Below, one piece after another: positions 33,701 to 46,699 of a stretch of 64,000 bases of DNA. Position 1 is the first letter of the stretch. Each line of letters starts with the position of its first letter. Made by a program: the position numbers and the translations under genes. The stretch is from Adiantum capillus-veneris (taxonomy: Eukaryota; Streptophyta; Polypodiopsida; Polypodiales; Pteridaceae). The stretch is taken from NCBI GenBank assembly GCA_014529385.2, contig CM043961.1, positions 14,396,978 through 14,460,977 on the forward strand, written 5' to 3'. Under the pieces are notes generated by a model. It had not been told where the DNA came from. It worked only from the letters and a program-made list of their open reading frames with translations, and did no database searches.

Positions 33701-36700
33701 TTTGTTTCTAACCAAGCAATCAGGAGCAAGAAGAACATTATGCACGGTAGAAGTATAGATTCCTAACAATGCCACGAGACTACCTTGTGTTGGACCCTCT
33801 GTAAGGCCCAAGAGATCTATTGGCCAGTAAGTACATCTACCCCAAGAGGGTATTCTCAGAAGACCAAAATCTCAAAAATACTATGACAAAGAGGAAAAAT
33901 TTGGTCTTTTAAGGCCTTTTCATTAACATGATGAGGTTATGGGACAAAACCTAAGGTGTATAACATATCTATAGGTCAATACCCATCAACTAAGAAGTTT
34001 TCAAGGGTTCAAACTCATAGGCATCTTGTAATTTAATCTCATTTTCAAAAAATTGTAGTGCATAATTTTTGGCAAAAAAAACATTGCTATGAAAAACTAA
34101 TGAAAGTGTGTATATAAATCTCCCAATTGTGTCGATGTGAGGTGTTTGTATACAAATAAGTGAGATTAAAAAAAATCCAAAAGTGGACTTTATTTTAATG
34201 TTTATCTTTGATAAATAAAAAATCATAATTACAACATGCACAATCTTTTGGATATGCCATAAATCACCAAATGTGGCTTGCATAACCATTGAAAATTATC
34301 ACCTTATGTAATGGAGTCATAGATCTAGTATATATGCATCATAAGACATTGTAAATTTAGATGAACTAAATGTTTTGTGTGATCATTAATTAAATTTGTG
34401 AACATTGCATATTTGACGCACACGACTTTCTATATTTAATTTTAGTCACAAAGATTTTTTTTCTCACATGACAATTGCAAAAATATCAAACACATATATA
34501 AGTAGTTAGTACCACGGATTATTACATGTAGCCTCCTCGTTTTTTTGTTAGACTAGAGTACAATTTTTAATGAGACATTGAGTGTTGTTCTGCCTAGGTT
34601 CTTTTCATGAGTGTAGTTACTATTGAGGTTATGATCAAAAGTGAGGGATTATAATTTCTATGAGTACTTTGAATAACATTTTATAAGTTTGCAAAAGAAT
34701 TCCTTGAGATTTGTTCTAGATTTTATTTACCATTTTATTTAAATTCGCAAAAAAAGGACACTTTAGTGTCCTTTTTGGTACCAAACTAGTGTTAACAGTT
34801 AGTTGTTTTTTCTGCATTTTACACAATTAAACATACCACGTTAAATTGAAAATGGCTTTCAATCTGTCTCAATATAACCAAAGTCTTCAAGTCACAGTTA
34901 TGGTTTTCCTAGAACTAGTGTGAGAGTGCAATGCACCCATGAAACTGTATTTGATATGTTATTTTTTATTTTCAAGTGCAAAAATTACTCTACAGCAAAA
35001 TAAAATTATTATGAATGCCATTAAAAAAGAATGTATTTTTGCAATATCATCATGCATAGATGGTCGCATACAGAAGATTAATGAAAGTGACGTCTTCATT
35101 AAAGACCTTACGAGCGCTATATGGTAGAACATAGAGCACATGCTATGAGGTGAAGGCCAATCTGAGATGCTGATTACTATAAGGATTCAAGAATTTGACC
35201 CGCGACCACCACAAGGTCGGGAAATTTTTGGGCAATATGAAAGTCTGCTGCAGAGACTTAGAAGAAGATCTCCCTCCCACTTGCAATATGGAAAAAATAG
35301 AGTTGTGGGACAAACTATGGGAGGAGCACAAGGTCAAGATGAAGCGGGTGAAAGCTCAAGACCAAGCCTCCTTACCCAATATATTGAAGATGTCCCAAGA
35401 TGTGCAAGCCACTGTGGGTGGTCGATCAGATGCCACTAGCACCGGCACAATCATGCACACAACATTGAATGCCAACTACACTCATCTGATTGGCATTCAC
35501 TTGTGTGCATGTGGTTTGATCATATAGTATGTATGTGTGTGTGTGTGAGGGACAAGGTGGAGAGAGATGGACAAGGGAGAGAGAGGTAGAGGGCGTGGGA
35601 GGTGGAGTAGGGAGCAGGGGGCTTGGTGCAGGTGAGATGGAGGAGAAGAAGAGGGCAGAGTGTGTCGTAAAAATGTGGCAAACCCTCCCCTTCTTGTTTT
35701 TTTAGGCGCCACTCATTATTGCGGGTATTATCGCAACTATTACCGCGTCTATTAAAGTGTAACATCATTTCAAATGGATACTCCCTTTCTACATCAAATG
35801 GTCACTCTATAGAGTCACAACGCTTTTTCCATGGAATGTGGAATCAGGGGCTTGCAAATCTTGCACCCTTGAGACAATTGCGTACATGCTCATGGATAGA
35901 GCTTGATGTTGGACAATTTGATGTGCATCGAGAGATGCACATTGCGCTGAAGTTTTGCATGATGGAAATCGAGGGTTGGAACTGGAAGAATGGAAATATA
36001 GTGTTGGATTGTGTAAAGATCCAGCCCACGAGGGTCATTTCATAAAAATTGGTACGACTTAAGCTGACGCTATTCAAATCCACCCCTAAAACGAGGTGTT
36101 TCGGCTAAACTTTATATTCCGTTGTTGTTCTTATAGCAATAGAATTAAGAAGGATTCCGCGTGCAAGCAAGCAAGGCTAGTATAAGAATGTGGAAGCCAT
36201 GGTGAGGAGTACAAGTCTCACTTAAAGGTGAGTTGAGGCTTTCTTGTATTCATCCATGTACATATGTGTTAAAGATGCAAAGTTTCATCACTGGATAAAG
36301 TAGATGTTGAGAAGTAGTGAACATGGGAAATTATCTTCACAGAAGCACTAGCCGGTGTTTTTTGGGATTATTGTGGCTAACTACAAGGATCTAAGGTGGA
36401 TTGCTTATGCTGTCGTTAAGTAAGGATCTATTGCTGAAATCTATAGGCATTGAAGGTGGCTTTTTGTGCATCGAATTCATGGAAGTTGTTTTTTTGTATG
36501 TGCTAGTTATGTTTTGAGACCTCTACATTCTATTAATCCTTGTGTAGTATCTAGTGATGTTATTGGTAAGTGTTGGTTAGCATCACTTGACATGGCTAGT
36601 GGGAAGAACAAAACTTTAAAAGAGGCCACACATTATAGAGTACTAGGTGCCGTGGTTCTCCTTATGGCCTTAGATACGGTTTCTACCAAAATCATACTGG

Positions 36701-37359
36701 CAACCGAACTCAATGAGTCTCTATGCCCAAGCATACCACAATATTACCCTCTTAAATTAGTAGTAATATGTTTGTTGTTATCATTTGTAAATTTCCCATA
36801 GTTAACTGTTGATCACTATCCGAAGGGAATCGGTCTTTATGCCCCAAGCATACCACAATATTAGTCTCTCAAATTAGTAATAATGTGTATCAATAGCAAT
36901 TTTTCCATACATTGAGCCTAATATATTGGCTTCTGCTTACATGTGGGAGGTATAGCCAATTGTTACGGAACCATAGAGCCAAGGATGAAGCCTATGCCTA
37001 TAGTCACTTTCTTATATGCTAATAGCACTCTTTGGAAGATGTTGCTACCAGTAGTAGTATAGCAGTAGTCATGTAAAGCAAATTGTAGTAGGATTCTTTC
37101 AAGACAACGCTACATAGTGCAATAGACAAATAATGCTATTTGACATTCAGGGAGGTAGTCAAATACTTAACTGGAGATGGTGGATTTTCTCTGGTGTCAT
37201 CGGCTATTGTGCTAGTCTGCGGTTTGAAAGAACTCTCAGAGTTCTAACTGTTATACAGAGTATGGAAAAATCCTTTGCGGGTTCATGATTTGGACACCAT
37301 CATAATTGGAATGCTTATGCACTTGTGTATTTAATTTGTTGCTAATGTATCAATAGGTA

Positions 37360-37428
<69 letters not shown>

Positions 37429-37529
37429 GTGCGCGCGCGCGCACACACACACACACACACACGGCGCGCATGTGTGTGTGTAGCCTTTGCAATTCACAAA
37501 GTACACGAGTCAAATCACATCCTGATGCC

Positions 37530-37568
<39 letters not shown>

Positions 37569-38509
37569 TATGTATGTTAAAATTGCAAAAAAGCATTGTT
37601 GAGGTACTTTAATGAATCAAACCATCAAGGAAACCTTTCATCTTACAAAGAGAAGAAGCTAAAGACTCGAGACTTGTTTATGGCCAGTGACCCTTCTGTA
37701 TATTTTTGACAAAGGAGGTGAACCATACTGCCTAAGAAAACCATTATCAACATCCTCATTCTTGCCACTAGTGCTACATAGACCTCCTTGACATCATACA
37801 TGAGCTCCTTAGCTACTCTTCTGCCTGGTCATGTAGCCCATTATGACACTAGATCCTTGTAGCATGAATCCATGTGAAAAAAGAACTTGTTTGAGCTAAG
37901 AGAGAGAGCTAAATAGTCAAGGAATCAAAACACCCATCATGAAAAGAGGAGAGCAAATTTTAGTGACTTTTGAAAAGAATCTTAAGTGCTAGGAATAATG
38001 TGTCCTATCTCAAAAATAAGCATTTTATCCTTGAAAGGTCTTGATTGAGGAGGAATTTCCCATAGAAGAGTGGCTGCTTATATCCATACAAGAAGTATAC
38101 ATCAACAATGTGAGGTCGGAGTTTTATGACGATTTTCTTTTGTTGTACCAAAAAGTATACCAAACTGCTTCCTCCACCCATGAAATTATGACCAAGTTTG
38201 CGAAGGGCTTTGCCTATGAGAGGTGTGCAACAACTTCCAATGACCCTCAGAGGTATGAGATTGCATGGGTAGTAATCAATAAATATGTGCATGATACCTA
38301 TATGTTGTAAAAGGGAGGCCTAGAGTGGAAAATAAAATAAGTTCACGTGTGAAAAGGTGTAACAAGTGAAGCCTTGCCCATAGATTTGGTTGTTTCTTCC
38401 ATGCCAGTGTCCTCCGTTGCCACCTCCGATGCACCGAATCTCAAGGATGGATAAACAATGAAGGTGGTTGTTGGAAATGGTGGGAAAGTGTTCTAATTTG
38501 TGTTTTACA
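33701..38509. other. Long stretch with no recognisable gene
   Basis: AT-rich, with only short ORFs lacking known motifs. It holds a ~116-bp direct duplication near 36717 and 36833 (CCAAGCATACCACAATATTA in both) and a compound CT/GC/CA/TG microsatellite cluster at 37362-37565. Confidence 0.5.
37362..37565. repeat. Compound microsatellite cluster (CT, GC, CA, TG)
   Basis: CT to about 37426, then alternating GC/CA to 37462, a short gap, and TG from 37531 to 37565. Alternating purine-pyrimidine tracts of this kind can adopt Z-DNA. Confidence 0.95.
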
Positions 38510-38851
38510 GGTGCTTTCAATGTATGAATTTGTTTCAAGGTGCTTCATTATTCCTTTTGAAGTGCTAAACAAGCTTTGGAGTGCTTTGAGGTTTCTTGGG
38601 ACGCTCACAAGCGAGGCCAAAAACGCTTAAGGCACTATGCAATCCTTCAAAAATAGAAAAAAAGTGCTTCGAAAAGCATCACAGGTACTTCAAATTTTTT
38701 TAAAGTGTATCAACGTGGTTGATATGTGTTTCCGAGCACTTAAGTTTCCATCTAAGTGCTTCCAAAGTACTTTTAGGTCTCTTGAAGCTCCTTTAGGTGC
38801 TTTGTAATCTTTAATGTGCTTTGATCTATTCTCAGATTGTCTCTGTCTCTT
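38510..38851. repeat. AAGTGCTT-rich degenerate repeat, left block
   Basis: Frequent GTGCTT, AAGTGCTT and AAGCACTT motifs at irregular spacing. The block continues at 39538-39715 on the other side of a SINE-like insertion. Confidence 0.6.
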
Positions 38852-38864
38852 AACAATTTACATC

Positions 38865-39524
38865 CGAAGAGTTGGTCTAATGGTAAGGCTTCGTCCTCTC
38901 ACCCTATAGGTTGTGGGTTCAAATACCACGTTAGGTCACACTCTAGAGGGACATCTTGTGCTCACTTGGTGTTCACGTTGCTAGGGATCTTGCCCTTGGA
39001 CACTCGAATGCATCCTCCTTTTCAGGTGGGACACCCGAGAGGAGGCTCCTAGCTGGTTGCTACGAGTTCTCTACACCGTTCCTAGCCCATGGTGCATCAA
39101 CTAGTGGCCATGGTGATGCCTATGCGGGGATCTTGCCCTTGGACACTCGAGTGCATCCTCCTTTTCGTGTGGGTCACCCAAGGAGGAGGCTCGTAGCTGG
39201 TTGCTGCGAGTTCTCTACATCGTTCCTAGCCCATGGTGCATCAACTAGTGGCCATGGTGATGCCTATGCGTGGCTCTTGCCCTTGGACACTCGAGTGCAT
39301 CCTCCTTTTCGCATGGGTCACCTGAGGAGGATGCTCCTAGCTAGTTGCTATGAGTTCTGTACACCGTTCCTAGCCCATGGTGCATCAACTAGTGGCCATG
39401 GTGATGCCTATGTGTGGCTCTTTCCCGATGGTACGCGGCCCTTGCCTGATCATGTAATATGGCTAATATTTGGAAGGGATAAGCAGCTCCCCATGTGGGG
39501 CCTGTGGTGTGTTGGGGGAAAAAA
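38865..39524 (+). mobile_element. SINE-like element with tRNA-type head and 144-bp internal triplication
   Basis: The 5' part has a Pol III box A (TGGTCTAATGG at 38873) and a box B-like GGTTCAAATACC about 50 bases later. Three tandem units of 143-144 bp follow, starting at about 38986, 39129 and 39273, each with TTGCCCTTGGACACTCGA and CTAGTGGCCATGGTGATGCC. The element ends in GGGGG and A8. Flanks AACAATTTACATC (38852-38864) and AACAATGTACGTC (39525-39537) match at 11 of 13 positions, a probable target duplication. The 214-codon ORF over it is a by-product of the repeats. Confidence 0.7.
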
Positions 39525-39537
39525 AACAATGTACGTC

Positions 39538-39715
39538 ACCAAGTGCTTCAAAGTGTTCTTAAGTACTTGCAGGCTCTTGAAAGTGGTCAAACCTACTTAA
39601 AGAAGCTTGGGAGTGCTTTAAAAAGCTTCTATGCACTTAACAATGTCTCACAAGTGATTCAATGTGCTTTAGAAGTGGTCAAACGTAATTTGAAGTGCTT
39701 AAAATGGGTTTGAAT
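39538..39715. repeat. AAGTGCTT-rich degenerate repeat, right block
   Basis: Continues the motif of 38510-38851 after the SINE-like insertion. Confidence 0.55.
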
Positions 39716-41007
39716 TGAGCTTGTCTAAGTGATGAGTCCACCTATTTTTTATCTTTTGTAGGGACATCATAATGCTTTGCAGCTTGATTTGCTAGTGCTC
39801 ATTCTGAGGTTTTGTGTAATCCCACCTTCAAAAATAAACTTTGTAGGTGGAAAAAACCTACAAATTTTGAAGGATTCTAGTGAATTTTTTTCAAAATACC
39901 TTTAAAATTAAGCCAAGCCAAAAACCTCTTAGTTTTTGCACGTATAGGTTTTCTTAAGTTCTTGGAAATAATTTTATTTTGAGCACTGTCAGAATCCTTC
40001 ATTAGTTTCTTGAAGCGTGAGAGTAGAGCTTTGTTGGTGCCCACGTCACCTTGTAGACATAAATCTGCAACAATTTTTCCCATGGTGAGCACTAATCATG
40101 TTCACTTAGGCATCATGGTCCTTGAATAAGATAATCTAATGACCCTTCAAACGCTCTAACCTAACAACAAAGGTATGTGGGAAGATGACAGGTCTAAGGA
40201 TCTATGTTAAAGTTTCAGGGTGCGGGAAAAGATAGGTTCGCTTTATCCAAAGCCTGTTCAAAATGAAAAATGGCCGTCTCAAATTTGGGCAAGAAGGTTC
40301 TCAAGCCGGTTCAAATTATGAAATTTTTAGTTATAGTATGAGACTTTTAGTGTAATTATCCCTCTCAAATTTAGAGCTAGCCTACTCATATGCGTGTGAA
40401 AAGGTTCAAAATTTGGGTCCACCAAAAATGTTTCTCGAGCTGTGTGCTAAACCTCTCGCTTAGGGTCAATTACAACCTCAACTTCAAGAATCAGCACTCA
40501 TATCCCTTCCTTGTCCTTTTGTGAGAATAGGTTGAAGTTGGAGTACAAGAACTTATGAAGCTATTAACAAGTCTCACAAACCATAAAACATCACCCTCCA
40601 AAGCAAAGTACACCTAATCAATGCTTTTGAGTGAAGCTACTTTGAACCGCTCCCTCATCATATGGTTTGATTTTCCTTGCTACTGCTACAATCTTCCAAT
40701 TACTCAATATCCCCTACTACTTCAAACTTCTCATTATAATAACTCTTAGTACAAATTTGATACCGTAGCTTGTTTTGCAAAGATCTTCTACAACCTTCCT
40801 AGACATTCCTCAGGACTAAGTAACACACATTATTTAATGACGGGTGGTGAGGGGATCCACGGCTAACAAGTCCACACACAAAAATCTGTGCAATCACAGC
40901 CACGGCGGTCACATTAAAAGTAAACCTAGCCACAACTTGAATCTGGTAAACCCGAATAGTGCATGTTGGCTTAGAATAGAAGATTATAAAAATGGGCATG
41001 GATACAA
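39716..41007. other. Stretch with no recognisable gene
   Basis: Only short ORFs without known motifs. Confidence 0.5.
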
Positions 41008-41090
41008 CATGTGCGCGTGGGTGAGTTGGTTAGCCCATATATGACCCAAAACCCCGACCGCGAGGTGGTAGATTCAAAATCAGCTAGCGA
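41008..41090 (+). other. tRNA-like SINE head (weak)
   Basis: TGGGTGAGTTGGTTAG resembles a Pol III box A and GATTCAAAATC ~50 bases later a box B. A body may continue to ~41,185, where the LTR of element B starts. Weak evidence. Confidence 0.3.
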
Positions 41091-41185
41091 GGCCTAATTT
41101 TTTGTGCCACCTGGATTCTCTTTTGCCTCAATTATTGCATTGTTCAGGTTTAGCCCACCTCGACTGTATGTTGTGTGTTGAAAAA

Positions 41186-41815
41186 GAGTGAGGTCTTCTT
41201 ATTCTCCTTACGTGCTCTACGATGGCTACATTGCGAAGGAAATGTCACCATTGTGTTAGCAACGGCAAGAGCTGCACTTCAACCCTAAGCTTGCATGCTT
41301 TCGGTCTCTTCGCAAAGAGCTCTTCCACGAGCTTCAAGGTGAGTTTTCTCTCCAACCATGCATCCGTTTAGTGATTACTGTATGTCATTGAAACCATGAC
41401 GGGATGAGCTACGTTTTAGAACTAAGCATGTCGGGAATTGGTGACCCGTAACGTTTTGCCTGTCTTTATACACAATTTTTGCACCGGGTGTTTATGGGTA
41501 GTAAGTTGGAGACTATAGGATGGTTTCCTCTAGGTGTGCAAAGGTTAGCCCTTGAGTTTCGCGACGATTCAACGATATTAGCTTGTGTTTTGGTGAGCAT
41601 TGGTTTCATAAGAAAGGTAGTGGTTGTGTGTTCTTAATGTGTTTCAGTTGATTTCCTTTGGTAGTGATTGTCTTAAAAGGTCGAGTAGGTGACTGACAAC
41701 CATATTTTTGTTTCCATGCAGCTACGAGTCAAGCTTCATCCTTGGTTGACATCTTATTGTTTAGCCTAGTTCTCGCTTTGCTAGCGATTGCGAACAGTAT
41801 GTCTGCCCGACAACA
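41186..41815 (+). repeat. 5' LTR of element B (3' two thirds only)
   Basis: It aligns with the LTR of element C from just after the GA tract: shared stretches include CACCATTGTGTTAGCAACGG (C has CGCCATTGTGTTAGCAACGG) and the region of GTAGTGATTGTC and AAGGTCGAGTA. It ends ACAACA at 41815. The first ~290 bp expected from C were not found upstream. Confidence 0.8.
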
Positions 41816-41834
41816 TTAGCGCCACTATCAGGGA
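41816..41834 (+). other. Primer-binding site of element B
   Basis: TTAGCGCCACTATCAGGGA follows the LTR end. It resembles the plant gypsy primer-binding sequence TGGCGCCGTTGCCGGGGA, with mostly G-to-A or C-to-T differences. Confidence 0.7.
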
Positions 41835-42351
41835 TGAGAGCCCTAGGTAGGTGACCTTAAACTAGTCCTACGAGCTAAAAGTACCTCCGATGATTGGTCT
41901 TGTTATTTCACTTCATGAAGGATCGAGGAGTGGGACTCTTTGGATCTTACGGGAGTGCTAGGGAGTGTGTGTCTTGCCTGGGATTTTCCGTCATAGGTAG
42001 TATTAGTCTTAGTTAGTGTTGGTTGGATTGTGAGTGATTTGTGAGGAGATACAAGCGTTAATGAGTCCAAAAGAGACGGTGAATCGTTTTCTCTAATCAT
42101 AAGTACAAGTCCTTATACATGTTTTGTAGTAGTAGTTGTAAATAGGACATGTGATTCTGATCTAGAGTTGTCCATCTTTGAAATTTTTTCTTTCATGCTT
42201 GCTTGCATTTACGATCTTGGAAAAGTTGATTTTTGGAAAGAAATGCAATAAACAAGCTTCAATAGACAATTGGGCATGGATGAGTGTTGTTGAGGATAAA
42301 AGAGCACATATGCAAGAGATCTGGATGAGAAAAGTGCAAATTTTCATCAGC

Positions 42352-43333
42352 AGACATCATATGCATATGATGTCTAGGCCCTAGTTGGAGACCAAATTTG
42401 ACAAAATAGACTAGACCAGAGTGTTCTAAAGGGGTGTTATACCCTAATGACAGCTTGAGACTAGAGTCTTGGCCAACATTTGGTCCCCAAAAGACAAAAG
42501 TTGTGAGTCAAAAGTGAAAAATTGGGAAACTTCTGAATTTGTGCATATTTTTGCATGGGAGATTGGTAAAAGTGTACAAAAAGTAGTACGAGAGAGTAGG
42601 GGATGCTTGTGCATGAGTTTTGTACAAAAATTCACCAGTAGACATTAAACGCATATAATGTCTCAGGGTAGAATGAGCATGTAAATTAGACTTTTGACAG
42701 CCTATCGACAATCTACAAGTTAAGTGGAACACATGAACCAAGTTTCACTTCAATTGAGCATATAGAGTGAGTATTGAGTGAGTTTTACTCTTTCTGGGAA
42801 ATTCCTTGACGAAAGTGAGGATATTGTGCAAATTAGTGAATCTCCAAATATTGCTTTGAGCACACATGCAAGTTGTAAACATCAAGGGGTACCTGGGAAA
42901 GAAAAAACACTCCATTCTAAGCAAAAAGACATATTATGCGTATAATGTCTGAAGGCCAGATCTTGAGCAAAAAGGCCTCATTTCAGAGTCATTGTGATTA
43001 AGAACAACTTCAAAGCAAATAGGAAAACTTGCTTTGAAATTGAAGTGTTAGAGACTTGTAAAGATCTCGAAATGGAATTGAGCAAGATGAATGCTTGAAT
43101 TGATCATATCTAGAGAATTGAGGATTTTTGGAAGTTTTTGGTGAAGGAGCTCTGAGATAAAACTCATTCCATCCTGAGCAAAAAGACATTATATGCGTAT
43201 AATGTCTCAAGAGCATTTTGAGAGTCTAGATCTGAAAATAGAGCTCACTTGGGTGTTAAGCATCCTAAAACAAGCTTGGGGATCAAGTTTGAGTCAAAAC
43301 TGAGACTCTAGACATCATACGCGTATGATGTCT
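42352..43333 (+). repeat. Palindrome array of element B leader (5 copies)
   Basis: Copies of a 24-bp palindrome start at 42352, 42640, 42927, 43184 and 43310 (steps 288, 287, 257, 126). The type form is AGACATCATACG plus its reverse complement. Copy 42352 is a perfect palindrome with both central CpGs converted; 43310 is the type form; the others are imperfect. Most are preceded by A-rich sequence. Spacers are weakly alike (AAGTTTCACTTCAATTGAGC-type text), so the array looks like an old ~285-bp tandem repeat. Confidence 0.9.
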
Positions 43334-43669
43334 AAAGGTAAATTTAATGCGTAAATTGGGAATTTGCTAATCCAGGAGTTTTTCTCTGTGATCCTAGCAT
43401 TTCACCTACCTTGACTGATCAAAGATTGGAACTCACATAAGAATCTTTTCTTTGTGTACAATAGTACTTGGCAAACAATCTGCTAACAAAAGATTTGCAG
43501 AATCTAAATTTTTGTGTAGACACCCAGAACCAAGAATCCCTAAAGTTGATAGTAAGTTGGGAGTGCAAAGTACTCCACCATTTTGAAGAGCAGCTACAAA
43601 GAGAGAAGAGACAAAGGAGCAATTGCAAGAAGGCTTGCAAGGTAAGAGGTTTCGATTGAGCAAAGAGTT

Positions 43670-46075
43670 TGATGAATTTGAGATCGGGAAGGTGCACTAG
43701 AGAGAAAAGAGAGTGGCAGCAGATCAGGTTAGCTTAGTGTCAACTAAGGAGAGTGTGAACCAGGCATGGATTTATCCATTAGCACCAATTATTGAGGACG
43801 GTAGTGAGACTAGCACCTCTTCAGAGCATTCTTTTTACCTCATGGCTGATGAAAGCATCACTGTTAACCAATAGAACGAAGCGGGAAAAGGTAGCACCTC
43901 TAGGAATCCCACTCAGAAAACAAGGTATACAACCCTTTACTTAGAAGGACCAAATGCCCATGGAGCTCTGGTATATGACAATGCAAGGGGACATAAAAGC
44001 ATATGCATAGAGGAAAAACCAGTCGATGGAGTGGAAGCCCTTCTAGTGTACGATGATGGGGACATATTTTGTGATAATGAGGCAACACATTACCTCATTG
44101 TTAAGGACCTGGAGAACTATAACAAATACTAGGACAATGTTGCAAAAGGGAAGATGGTTTTTGAGATTATAGAAATGCCTCATCAGATAGATCTTTCTAA
44201 CGCCATCCTGGTGTTTGACAAGATGGTGACTAAAGTAGTGACAAACCAACGAGTGGTAGGAATCTATGAGTACGCGAATGGTAGGGCCAAAACATATTAC
44301 GAGTGTTTAGCACCCTATGCTTTTGAGTTAAGCACGAAAAAGACTTTACACTTGTTTTCGTACAAATCGGGTGAAGGGAGATTAATAATATATGCTGACA
44401 AGTATGGACGGGAGTATGCGCCGATAGAAAAAGCAAAAGTATCTAGAATGAAAGGCACTAGAATAATTTCAATAGATACAGTTGCAACTCAAGGCCCAAG
44501 CCCTACCCCTAGCAAGTCTACAAATCCCTTTGAAGAAGTGGAAGATACAACCAGGTTTACATCTAGTCAAGCTAGAGTGGTTGAAACGCCAATTTTTCTT
44601 TCATATTTGAACCCAAACCCAGAAACTTTGCAATCCTGGTTGCATCCCATAATAACGAGGGAACATGAATTCTATAGAGGAGAAGTACCTATCACAACAA
44701 GACCATATGTAAACCCCATAGTGTCACCAATGTCCACTTATTCTTACTCTTATCGCAAGGAGGGCAAAGGAACGACGAGGATGCTGACCACAACAGGATT
44801 TCCCTATATTGAAAGGATCACGACGAAAAAAATATTTGCAGTGGAACCACCTGCTGATAGAACCTATAGAGGATACGGGTAGGATAGAGACATGAATGAG
44901 GACCTGTAAGAGGAGAGGAGCAAGGAGACTCTATAGTAAGGCTGGTAGATCACAAACGTGTTAGGCCCTCTCAAGTCCAAAAATGGGTTAACAAGAAATA
45001 TTCAGGGGAAAAAGACCCTACAGACCACTTGCCAGCATTCTTGAGAGTGGTCCGGCCAGAAGAGGTCATAGACTTTGATACACGTTTTGCCGGATTTGGA
45101 CTCACCTTAGAGAAAGACGGCACCACCTGGTTTGATTCTGTTGAAAGACGGGATTTTGAGACTATCTGATGAATTTGTGGAGGAATTCTCTCAAGGAGGG
45201 ATAGCTCACAATACGGCTTCACAAATCCATAAGAGGGAGAATCTATCAAGGAACTAGGGGATGTGCCATCTAGTAGTGGGTTTGAAAACAAAAAAGTGAT
45301 ACCCATACAGGCTTGAGGGGTGCACTATGTGATCATGTTAATGTATAACGTGAGTTAGAAAGGAGGGGTTTTAAAATAAAAAAAATTTAGTCAATTTAAT
45401 AGAGATACATTAAAATAAGGGGGTTTTATATTCAATTTTGGAAAACATCCTAAAATAAGGGGTCATTTTCTTCATTCAAACATGTTAAAAGAGGGGTTTT
45501 TTTAATAGCCCACGAACTCACGTTATGTAGGGGGTACAGAACGATGAACCCCCCGAGCATAGAGGCAGTCACTAGAGTGAAAGCGCAGAGGGCAAGAGAA
45601 GAATCATTGATTGAAGAACCCCGGAGAGATACACCTAGTGTCAAGAGGAAAAGTCAACAAAACATGTGGAAGGCTAGGAAGGCACATATGAAGACTAGAA
45701 AGTAATGTGAGCAAATGGCCCTAATGGAAGAGTTAAAAAGAACCAGAGACAAATTAGAGAGATTTGAGAGTCAAACTAGTCCAAAAATAGGAATTCCAGA
45801 GACCAGAGAATCCAGCAAGATAAAGAAACAGAGGAGCGCAAGCTCAGTATGATTATTGCTAGTTGTGAAAGTGAATGAGCTCCTCGACGCGCTTATGAAA
45901 GTCTATGAAGCGCGACTTCACAGGAGCCAGAATCAAGAACACAAATGGAAAAATTATCCCTACATCGAATTGGAGAAACAAAAATTGGAGACATGTCAGA
46001 AAATGATCCAAACTACCCAAACTTTGTTGGAACCACCTGAAGGTAAACCAAAGAGGTTGAAGTTCTAGTTCCAGC
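43670..46075 (+). pseudogene. gag pseudogene of element B
   Basis: The open part at 44154-44882 aligns with gag of element C: GIYEYANGRAKTYYECLAPY against GLYKYNNGEQDLYYRCEEPY, and ADKYGREY against YDKYGRQY. Upstream and downstream parts continue the similarity through stops and frame changes; near 45,090 GFGLTLEKDGTTWF matches GFGLTLEGTALTWF in C's capsid region. A 180-bp MITE interrupts it at 45346-45525. It encodes the structural protein of the particle; broken here. Confidence 0.82.
45346..45525. mobile_element. 180-bp MITE in gag of element B
   Basis: Inverted ends TAACGTGAGTT and AACTCACGTTA are flanked by TGTA on both sides (45342-45345 and 45526-45529). The interior is AT-rich with repeated AAAATAAGGGG-type text. 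Gag similarity resumes after it. Confidence 0.7.
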
Positions 46076-46699
46076 ACCTATCACTCCATCGGGGCATGAA
46101 ACCAAAGAAACATATGAGGAACCTTCGGTTGACTTAGAAAAGCCTACGATAGTGATGAATACCACATATACAGCATTTGAGGGATTCCATTCTACGATAC
46201 ATGAGGTCTATAGAGAGGACCACGACTTATACCAGCTTTGGAGACCGATAAGAGAAGCAAATAAAGCAATGGGGCTGAGTCATAGAGTTAATCAAATCAG
46301 TATAGGAAGGAACTTCTTTGTTCCACCAATAGACGAATTTGAGACAGGGACCCAAGTGGATTTGGATATTTGCTCTTATTAGGGAGATATAGGATCCGTA
46401 CGATCTTTAGACAGTCAACCTCAATCTTTGAAAACTCTTCCTTCATACATGGGTGAGTACAAAGCAAGATTTGATGTGAAGGTTTTTTCAACACAAAGAC
46501 TTTCTTCAAAAAGGACGATGGACTCAAAAGGCATATTATCAACACCAGTGACTTGCACCATCATGTTAGTCGAGCTTCTTAGGATAAGACCAAACATGTG
46601 GGCAGCTATTGGGAAATTCTTAGAGAAGTTTGAAGTCAAGGACCCAAATTCAAGGAGTCAAGAAGGGATTTGAGAATTAGAGAAACCTCAATTGAACAC
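46076..46699 (+). pseudogene. gag-protease linker region of element B
   Basis: Open pieces at 46152-46382 and 46428-46673 carry protein-like sequence (SHRVNQISIGRNFFVPPIDE) with no counterpart in element C, where this part is missing. Confidence 0.5.

Noticed and set aside
38871-38930. Genuine tRNA gene
   Set aside because: Box A and B are present, but no convincing cloverleaf or anticodon arm could be drawn; better explained as a SINE head.
38956-39600. 214-codon ORF on the plus strand
   Set aside because: It is three repeats of the 144-bp SINE unit in an open frame (144 is divisible by three). No protein evidence.
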